Of a stretch of DNA of 64,000 nt, positions 24,704 through 32,752 are shown piece after piece. The stretch covers positions 1,860,001 to 1,924,000 of the forward strand of contig JAHRHY010000003.1 of the NCBI GenBank assembly GCA_019671135.1, read 5' to 3'. How positions within the stretch are numbered: position 1 is the stretch's first letter; each line of letters begins with the position of its first letter. Position numbers and translations under genes: made by a program. The stretch is from Linnemannia hyalina. Taxonomy: Eukaryota > Mortierellomycota > Mortierellomycetes > Mortierellales > Mortierellaceae. Below the pieces are notes generated by a model. The model saw only the letters and a program-made list of their open reading frames with translations, made no database searches and was not told the DNA's origin.

Positions 24704-24803
24704 CGCACAGTACATTTCAGTACAATTCAGTACATGGATTCTACGCCGTGTAACATTCAGTACAACTTGGTACATGGTTTGTACCCCGTGTAACCTATTA
24801 GGG
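24704..24803. repeat. Degenerate tandem repeats with GTACATGG and CCGTGTAAC
   Basis: Two copies of a unit containing GTACATGG, a variable TAC and CCGTGTAAC lie about 43 nt apart. Several CAGTACA words surround them. They follow directly after the hairpin and are probably a sub-terminal transposon repeat. Confidence 0.6.
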
Positions 24804-25147
24804 AACCTAATACCATTTTTACTCTATAAACCCTCCACACCCTATCCGCTTTGTATCATCTTTTCCCCATTATTTGGTGCACGTTTTCGTTCTTTCCTCT
24901 CCTTCTTTTCACAACCTCAACCTCTTTCCTTCTTCGTTTGCCAAGAGCAATTGACGACTTATTAAAACACCACCAAATAAAAATAAAGTAACAGTAAGAA
25001 GGTCAGGGTTATTTACTTCTTTAATGATTTCTAGATCCATCCTCGCAGCCTGCTCTACTTTCGCCATTACCTCAATGCTGCCGTATTACTGGCATTTTGA
25101 CTTCTCAAGCTCCTTCTCCCTCGTTAGCCCTTTCTTGGCCACTCTCA

Positions 25148-26680
25148 TCACTGCTTTCTCGACCACGGCCTACTTCCCCTCTCATTGGACTTCTTCACGG
25201 CCCCCTTCGCCCTTGGCGCAGCCAACTTAGGGCACTTCTTGATTTTGTGGCCAGGCTTCTTGCAGTGGGAGCAAGTGTGAGATCGCTTTCTCTTCTTGGC
25301 TGGATCCTTGCCGTCCAGAGTTTGGAGTCTCTGATAGTAACTACGTTGAGCGCGGGTTCGGTTGGGATCCTCGAGTTTGCTCCTGTGACGTCTATTCTTC
25401 CTTCGCCCTCGTTCTTTCTTTCCCTCCTCAGGATCTTGGACCATCACATCTCGACAGCCTTCAGCAGGACTCATCTCATAACAACTATCGCCAGAACCCT
25501 CATCACTGGAATCCTCGTCGCTGGAGCTCTTCGAAAGGGGCATGTCGTTTAAGGAGCCAACCTTGTCATCACACGTATGGCGTGCGCTACCTCTAACTGG
25601 ACCCTTGCCGACGGAGCTCTCGTTTCCTGACCTCTCATCATCAAATCCTTCCCTACTGGATCCCTCATCGATAGACCCTCCATCTCGAAACCCCTCATCG
25701 TCTGAAAGGGTATTGTCGGGACTCTCTCGGACGGGCTTCGTCTTGATGCGATACCCACACCTAGAGTTGACTGTCAAGTCATCGTGAACTTATGTGTCCT
25801 CACTGCTATCGTCTGACACTTCAGAGGGAGTATATCCATCGATTAGTCTCCTCACACTCGCTGCCATCCTCTGGAAATGGGTTGTCGTCTACCGCTTGAT
25901 GTGAAAGAACCTTGACGCGCTTCCTTTTCGATGCCTGGCGATCGCAATCCTTCCTGAGCTCCTCAAATCCTTCTTGATCAAGATCTGTTGCCTTCCTTTT
26001 CATCTGCAAAACGTGGTTGTCGATCGCCTCAAAGCGCCTTGAAATAACGGCAGCTGACAGAGGTGGACGGACCGCATAGACTTGTTCCGGAAAGAAATAC
26101 AAGTAGGTCGTCAGGAACTGGTCGTCCGGTAATATGTCCTCGGGAGCGGATTTGAACTTGTCTGCGTGAATGAAAGGCCTTGACATGATGTCCATTGAGC
26201 TATAATCGCGTGTAACATAGGGAACAAAGAGTACATAAGCACTCTTCGTTCCTGAATAAACAGATCCCTCTCTTTGTTTCGTTATTCCATTTTCCCCATA
26301 ACCTCATTGATTATCGCAACCCCGGTTATTATTTTCCACTCGGGAGCGGATTTGAACTTGTCTGCGTAAATGAAAGGCCTTGACATGATGTCCATCTCCA
26401 TGCTGACCGAGTCCTGCTTTTCTTCCTTGAACCAACGTCGATTCGTTAGCCTAATGTGGTATCGGCACTCGGCACATGCTCTCATTACGGAGAAGAAATG
26501 GGAGCAGACTATACCCTTGTTTTGGAGCCGCCGGCAGGTGCACAAATGCGCACCTCCTTTCAGCAGCATCACAAAGTGAGGGGAATGTGGGGCCATGTCG
26601 CGGTACACCTGGAATATATCGGCAACATTACGGAAAAAGTGTGATAGTATCGTAGACCGTTGTGATAGTATCATAATCAT
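25148..26680 (-). pseudogene. MULE-type transposase C-terminal remnant (SWIM and CCHC fingers)
   Basis: Reading on the minus strand, the first block (about 26680-26340) holds a SWIM zinc finger, CTCRRLQNKGIVCSHFF, with the CxC...CxH spacing found in Mutator-like transposases and FAR1 relatives. A second block (26195-25830) gives LPDDQFLTTYLYFFPEQVY and a basic helix. A third block (25777-25148) is acidic and ends with a CCHC zinc knuckle, CSHCKKPGHKIKKCP. The blocks are broken by a 200-bp-period duplication at 26140-26395 and by frame changes. The catalytic DDE part is not visible, so this is a dead 3' fragment. MULE assignment rests on SWIM plus knuckle order; a host FAR1-like gene is a less likely alternative. 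Confidence 0.65.
26140..26395. repeat. 56-bp direct duplication around 144-bp insert
   Basis: The 56 nt at 26140-26195 recur at 26340-26395 with one difference (GCGTGAATG against GCGTAAATG). The 144 nt between them do not continue the transposase frame. They contain AATAAA and TC-rich sequence, like an inserted terminal repeat or filler. Confidence 0.9.
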
Positions 26681-26698
26681 AGTGTCACAGGATCATAG

Positions 26699-26975
26699 TG
26701 TAACAGGATTGTAGATTGCCTCCTGCTTTCTACTGCCTTATTCCTTACTTACCTTGTTAATATCTTGTGTGTTTGTCTTACACATTACCCCTGCTTATTA
26801 TTACCTCGCCAGCATGCCTAATATCATAGACGTATAAATACCCTCTCTCTCTGTACAATAAACCTGATCCATTTTCTAGCCTTTCCTCTTGTCCCTCCTA
26901 CTACCTCGTCCTTCCTCTCGTCCTTATCACTCTCTCTGTCCTTTGTTCATACACTCTTGCTCTGCTCCTGTTACA
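26699..26975 (+). mobile_element. Probable solo LTR
   Basis: The 277-nt segment starts TGTAACAGGA and ends with the exact reverse complement TCCTGTTACA, giving the TG...CA ends of an LTR. Inside, in order, are TATAAATA (about 26834) and an AATAAA signal (about 26859), as expected for the U3-R region. No clear 5-bp target duplication is seen (CATAG against GTAGC), and no partner LTR or internal coding region was found nearby. Confidence 0.6.
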
Positions 26976-27763
26976 GTAGCTTTAGATAAATAGACACGCA
27001 ACACCATAATACATCTACATCTCTTCCTTCCACTCCTAACAAAGTTGTAAGGAGATTGCTGCTGTTGTAGCAAAGGGGAGTTATGATAATAAAGTAGTGA
27101 GGGAAAGGTGTAAAAAAGGATGTGTCAAGGAGGTGAGCGGGACAGAAACATATCCTCTTTATTTTGGAATCTGTCTATCTTAAATAACCCCCATAGCACG
27201 TGAGTAAACATGCACCTACTGCGACTAGCAGATGCTAAACATCTCACACATGTTGTGCACGTATACAACAGCTGCAATGATCAGACAGGACTCGGAAGAA
27301 TGTGTATTGCTTTTGTTATATTTTATTATGAAGGAAAAGAAAGGGATAAGAAGAAAGTGTGCAGAAGAAAGGCAGGGGACAGATGGAAGTGAGTTATTGT
27401 AGACTGGGGAACAAGACAGGGGAACAAGGGGTCTATTTATGCTAAGGGCCGGATGAATAGAAGTAACCAAGGCGGCGCTTGGACTTTGAACGGGCATTGG
27501 ACGGGGCTTGGACGTTGGACGGGGCTTGGGACTTTAGACAGGGCTTGGAAAATGGGGCGGGGTTTTGGATCTTGGATGGGGCTCAGTTTGTGGCGGAAGT
27601 CACGTGATGGGAAATATGTGGTTGTCTGAGGGACATAGGGGTATTAACTGGCTTGTGGCAGCCAAGCGTTCATAGCGACGTTGCTTTCTGATCCTTCGAT
27701 GTCGGCTCTTCCTATCATACTGAAGCAGAATTCAGTAAGTGTTGGATTGTTCACCCACTCATT

Positions 27764-27817
<54 letters not shown>

Positions 27818-27831
27818 ATGAAATGTTGTTG
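26976..27831. other. Non-coding stretch between solo LTR and MITEs
   Basis: No supported gene. The stretch includes the G-rich minisatellite near 27474-27587 and, after it, unique sequence. Confidence 0.6.
27474..27587. repeat. Degenerate G-rich minisatellite
   Basis: About six imperfect units of 18-20 nt built on GGGGCTTGGAC and TTGGAC repeat head to tail. The G-rich strand is the plus strand. Confidence 0.75.
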
Positions 27832-29592
27832 CAGTAAAGTGCTCCAATCAATTGATCACGATTTCGTCCTTTTTTATTGAAATGGTCATTCACCAATGTT
27901 CTAAATGGCCCTCAGATTCCTGTCATTCATTCTCTTGATTCGTAACCTCATTCATCACAGATTGCCTTTTTTTGCATGGACCGACATTGGATCATCGCCG
28001 GAATTGAAATGCCCGATGTTGCTTGATCTATTAATTGGATTACATGCATCATGGTTTTCTTTTTTTAGCTTGCGGGGTCTTTTTAGTTTCTATCTACCTT
28101 AAAACTTCAATGACTTACTTCCTCAATCGTGTAAGACCTTCTATCAAAGTTTGGATCTCCTACCCAAAGTCTTTGTGTTTGAACTATATGCATGACTTTA
28201 CATGGGTTTAGCACGCATTAAGCTGTTTTTTTAATACCGCAAGCTCAATACACTTTCTACAGATAAATTGAAAGCAGTTCCATACAAACGATATCAGGTG
28301 TGATGTAGAAATCAGGAAAAGTACGGTACATTTATATCATTTATTGAAGATATCGTTAAAGTATTTTGTTACATGGATCTAGCATGATTTCACTCATTTT
28401 CATGATATTACACTCAACTAAGAAAGGCTGGTCTCGAGTATCATAGATCTTTAGATCACACTTGGCGCCTTTTGTACGGAACTGCTTTCAATTTATCTGT
28501 AGAAAGTGTACTGAGCTTGTGGGATTAATAAAAAAGATTGTTCCGTGTTAAGCCCATGTAAAATTTTACATAGAGATCACTCGCCATATATGGCGAATGA
28601 CAAAAATGATATTCAATTCCGGCGATGAATCGATGTCGGCTCATGCAGAAAAAGACAAGTGATGATGAATGAGGTTATGAATCAAGAAAATACACGACAG
28701 GAATCTACAGTGCTCCAATCAATTGATCAACCAAAACGCGATTTCGACGTTTTTTTGAAATGCTCATTCATCAATGTTCTGAGCAACCCCCAGATTCCTG
28801 TCATTCATTCTCTTGATTCGTAACCTCATTCATCACCACTTTTCTTTTTTGCATGAACCGACATCAGATCATCGCTAGAATTGAAATGCTTGAAATTGGT
28901 TGATCAATTAATTGGATCGCATGTAGTGGCGAATGATTTCCATGTAAAAATTTACATGGGTTTAGCACGGAACGAACTGATTTCTTGAATACTACTATGT
29001 CAATGCACTTTCTTCAAGCAAACTGAAAGCAGTCCCATATAGAGCACATTAAGTGCGATCTAATTTCTTTGATGTGCGGAGCCAGCTATTCTCAATAGAG
29101 TGCAATATCATGACAAAATGTAAAATTGTGCTAGATCCATGTAACAAAACATACTTCAACAATACCTTCTGTAAATGATATAAACGCTTTGTAGATCACA
29201 TACCATGTCCTTTGTATGGAACTGCTTTCAGTTTGCCTGAAGAAAGTGCATTGACATAGTGTATTCAAGAAATCAGTTCGTTCCGTGCTAAACCCATGTA
29301 AATTTTTACATGGAAATCATTCGCCACTACATGCGATCCAATTAATTGATCAACCAATTTCAAGCATTTCAATTCTAGCGATGATCTGATGTCGGTTCAT
29401 GCAAAAAAGAAAAGTGGTGATGAATGAGGTTACGAATCAAGAGAATGAATGACAGGAATCTGGGGGTTGCTCAGAACATTGATGAATGAGTATTTCAAAA
29501 AAAAACGTCGAAATCGTGTTTTGGTTGATCAATTGATTGGAGCACTGTAGGGGTTAATCGGAACATTGATGAATGAGCATTTCAAAAAAAAA
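27832..29592. mobile_element. MITE A, host of a nested MITE
   Basis: The left arm starts CAGTAAAGTGCTCCAATCAA at 27832. The right arm is an imperfect reverse complement of it, interrupted at 28707 by MITE B and resumed at 29550-29592. Arms share GATTCCTGTCATTCATTC, the AACCTCATTCATCAC region and GCACGCATTAAGC-type inner sequence. The extreme right end is missing or too diverged. There is no coding capacity. Similarity to MITE B shows that both belong to one family. Confidence 0.75.
28708..29547. mobile_element. MITE B, Tc1/mariner-like, 840 bp, TA target duplication
   Basis: The element begins CAGTGCTCCAATCAATTGAT and ends with its reverse complement, ATCAATTGATTGGAGCACTG. It is flanked by TA at 28706-28707 and 29548-29549. 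The CAGTG terminus and TA duplication are characteristic of Tc1/mariner elements. Terminal inverted repeats extend for roughly 330 bp per arm with few mismatches, leaving a unique centre near 29045-29210. No transposase is encoded. It inserted into the right arm of MITE A. Confidence 0.9.
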
Positions 29593-30423
29593 GCTAAATT
29601 CACAAAAAGAGTGATCATTTTTGTCGAACACTTTAGAAAGAAATACGAGGCATGGAGAGAGAAAGAGAGAAAACAATGAGAAAGCAAGAAGAGAAAAGAG
29701 AGAGAGAGTGAGCTTATTCTTTTGTTTGTGTCAAGTTTTTTTCATGCACGAGAGCAATGTTAGGGTGAAGTTTTGGGATGAAATATCATGGGCGATAGTC
29801 CGTCTTGACCAAACGAACCGGTGAACGCTTTCTTTTGGAACTCCTGTCATTATTGTGTGAAGTTGTCGATAGTTGTTCATCTTTATTGCAGCAGGCAAGC
29901 CATTTTCATTTTCGTGAATATGGAATGGAAAGGGGATATTGGTGACAGCTACCAGACGATGTTATATCAGATGAGCATTTGCTTGTTGGGTTTCAGCCGT
30001 TGGGAACCTTGTTTGTCGCACAAAGAGAATAAGCTCGCATAGGCTCTCTCCATTGCTCTCCAGTGGCATCAAACAGGTCTTCTCAACATCGTAATGGCTA
30101 TTTGTTATCGTCTTTTCTCGTACACACGGCGCCTTCGATATAAACTACAATTTGTAGCTTATATCGAGGGTGGAGTGTACAGGAACACGATGAATTTATT
30201 AGATTGAGACCCACCGCACACGCTTGAAGCATACGATGACTTTGAACTGGTTTGTTGAGGAATAATTAGATTACTCAGGTACACCTCGACATGTTGGATT
30301 CATGTTAGTTCTTGTTTGCCCAAGAGAAAGAGAAAAAAAACACGATTTTTATTTACTATTCCCTGAAATATAGAGGAATAAAAAATGACGGCAAACGAGA
30401 TCCAACACAAAGTAATGCCATCT
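29593..30423. other. Non-coding stretch downstream of secreted-protein gene
   Basis: No recognisable gene. An imperfect hairpin with about 16-nt arms, TCGATATAAACTACAA against TTGTAGCTTATATCGA, lies near 30137-30170. The 3' UTR of the secreted-protein gene is at the right end. Confidence 0.55.
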
Positions 30424-30834
30424 CTACTGGCAGTACTTCGGAGTGTCACAACCACACGAATGGCTGACACCAATGGGACAGGGCTGGTTGACAAGGCAGA
30501 ATGGGGGCTTAACGACCGTGTTAATGGTCTTGCAGGTGCAGACGTCATAGGTATTAGCATACCACACCTCGACACGGTTTTCAACTCCACCGTTCTCACG
30601 GTCGGCGCTCTTGGGGAACCTGATGCAGAACACGCCATCTCCAGAGCAGACCTGTTGACCACTGTAGGGCTTGGCCTTAAACTTGCCGTCGTATTTGTAA
30701 CAGTTTGAGCGAAGGCGGGCTTCATACAGGGCATCGAGGCTCCAAATGAGGTCGATTCTCCAAGCGAGGACATTTCCTACGAGAGCGAGGAGGGTAACCA
30801 AAAGAAGGAGGAGGATCTTGGAGGTGGCAGCCAT
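30424..30834 (-). CDS. Small secreted cysteine-rich protein
   Basis: An intronless frame of 136 codons starts at 30834. The first 24 residues, MAATSKILLLLLVTLLALVG and on to the Ala before WRIDLIW, form a clear signal peptide. The mature part has ten cysteines in about 110 residues, including CTC and CGC pairs, so it is probably disulfide-bonded and extracellular. I recognise no family; length and cysteine content fit fungal small secreted proteins, but effector function is not shown. A TATA-like sequence stands about 90 nt upstream, and the frame is free of stops although it lies inside a transposon island. No other gene is adjacent. It may be a host gene carried or surrounded by elements. 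Confidence 0.7.
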   Translation of the reverse strand: MAATSKILLLLLVTLLALVGNVLAWRIDLIWSLDALYEARLRSNCYKYDGKFKAKPYSGQQVCSGDGVFCIRFPKSADRENGGVENRVEVWYANTYDVCTCKTINTVVKPPFCLVNQPCPIGVSHSCGCDTPKYCQ

Positions 30835-30920
30835 GGTGAGAGTCGTGAACTTGAGTTGATCAGGGAGTGGAACAGAGAAGAGGTGTTGAGTGATAAAAAA
30901 AAAGAGAAAAGGGTGGTTCT

Positions 30921-30929
30921 CTTTTTATA
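30921..30929 (-). promoter_or_regulatory. TATA box of secreted-protein gene
   Basis: TATAAAAAG on the minus strand lies about 87 nt upstream of the ATG at 30834, a usual promoter spacing allowing a short leader. Confidence 0.6.
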
Positions 30930-32618
30930 CTTGTCGTTCTAATGAGTGACTGTAGCTGTTCTGTTGCAGCACGGGTTTATTTTATTTATCCCTTTTTATT
31001 TCACGAAGAAATAGCTCAACCGAGCGTGCCACACGACAGTGTTTCTTATCGAATCGACGAATCTTGCTTTCGTTTAGTTAAGCCCGTACTAAGTGCCTGT
31101 AAATGGTCTTAACGAAACGTGTTATCGAACCAGAACCCGTTTGTTACGAAACACTGTCGCACGAGCCGAACACTGTCTCTCCCCTCTTATTGGCGCCATT
31201 TTTTTCCCTTCTGTTTCAATCTCCTTTACCAATATTACGGTACATAAAAGAATGAGCAGTAATGATGAGTAACGAGGAGAGGGAGAGAAAGATGGTGTGC
31301 AGGAAATCGCCCAAAAAAAATGTCTGCCTAGTTTAACCGCATTTTATTTAACACAAGAGAGAGACCTACAGTACTTATCTCATTGCTATAGTTATTATCA
31401 ACGACTTTGTCTGGTTTCTTGTTTCCTTGCGACGCCTGGAGACTTTCGCACAATCAGAAATGCGACTATACAAAAACAAACAAACGAGAGCGCAAATAAT
31501 GAGGGTGCATATAGTCAGAGGGGGAGGCGAGAGAATTAGCAAAAAAGATCAGGGCTCAAGGATAAGAACAATCGCATCGCGCGCTTTCTTGTGTCTTTTA
31601 CACACGCCATGCCTATGACATACCTTGGAGCAGCAATGGTGTCACTCGAAGCTAAATTTTGGGCGTTCAATTTTTCTGGTATTTTTTGAACTCAAGTCGG
31701 CATGACTGGCAACTCGCAATTGGAACTTGGCTCAGATGCATGACAGGGAGAGTTGAGCTGTTGGCGTGCATGGACGAGTCACAGAACCTGAGCAATTCAC
31801 TTCTCTCTCTCTCTCTCTCTCTCTACAGTGTTGGTAAAAACCCTTTACCGACAAATTATTCTGCATAGAGTCGGGCCCTTGGGTGCATGTGGAACGGAGA
31901 GTCTTCTAGACTGCCTGCACATGCAGCTCTACATAGGTCGTTATCCTTTTACGAGAATTACGGATAAATACCTTGGGTGAATTGTTTTGCATAAGTCTCG
32001 ATGAGGCAGGTCCCCACCAAAGCACAATAGTCTGTGATCAAGTCAGAATGCGTCTAAGTCGGTATTGTCAAAGTACCAAAAAATAGATTTCGTGTGTTCC
32101 TAATGAGAGGTGGATGATTTTCCACAAAAGGCTCTCTTAGATTCAATGTGCGAATGTGATCTTTAAGATTTGGCCTATGAAGGCGTGCACTTAAAGCGTT
32201 CAAAGTTCGATTGGCGAAAATGCTCTTTTACCCAGAACTAATAGATGCATGCGTGCAGCAGTGAGAGACCATACACTATTTGCACTTCCCATTTTTTTCT
32301 TTTGTCAATTGCATTTGTATGCCAGACCAGAGGTGCAATTCGCCAACGCCCCAAGTCCATTCTCTGCGCTCTTAAAGCCTTGCCCACTCTTACTCCCACA
32401 CCCTACTCATAGTTCATAAACCATTGCAGGGAATAAATTTCAATGCCATGGTGCCACGAAACAGGCAGAAAGGTGGAAGGGTGTAAGGAGAAGGATGTAC
32501 TTAGGCTAGTGGATTTATTGTAAGACAAGGTTAATAAAGAAGGAAGACTGACGGTCTACTTATACTAGGAACGAGGGACGACTTTAGTTACTAGAAAAAG
32601 GTAGGTTGAGACTAATAG
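30930..32618. other. Non-coding stretch with foldback element
   Basis: No supported gene. It contains the foldback at about 31030-31163 and a CT microsatellite near 31801-31824. Sequence from 32440 to 32618 is the 3' side of the Fanzor region. Confidence 0.55.
31030..31163. mobile_element. Small foldback/MITE-like element
   Basis: CACACGACAGTGTTTC near 31030 is matched in inverse orientation by GAAACACTGTCGCACGAG ending near 31163. Inner segments with CGTTTAGTTAAG and CTTAACGAAACG also pair imperfectly. The size is about 135 bp, with no coding capacity and no clear target duplication. Confidence 0.5.
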
Positions 32619-32664
32619 GCGTGCTAAACCCGTGTAACGAATCTGCGTGCTAAACCCGTGTGAC
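32619..32664. repeat. Twin 20-nt repeat downstream of Fanzor
   Basis: GCGTGCTAAACCCGTGTAAC (32619-32638) and GCGTGCTAAACCCGTGTGAC (32645-32664) differ at one base, with a 26-nt period. They lie about 90-130 nt beyond the Fanzor stop codon, where the guide RNA and element end are expected in Fanzor loci. Confidence 0.85.
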
Positions 32665-32752
32665 AGTGGAAGAAAGCACTGCCCCACAATCTTCACGTTA
32701 TAGAGTGGGTGCAACACTCAAAAAAATAAAACCTATCTACTCATTCCTCCCA

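Larger units (their letters stand above)
24602..25147. other. Left edge of transposon island
   Basis: Immediately after the truncated FAD monooxygenase copy lie a T tract, a hairpin and short tandem repeats, then sequence with no recognisable gene up to the MULE remnant. Confidence 0.6.
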
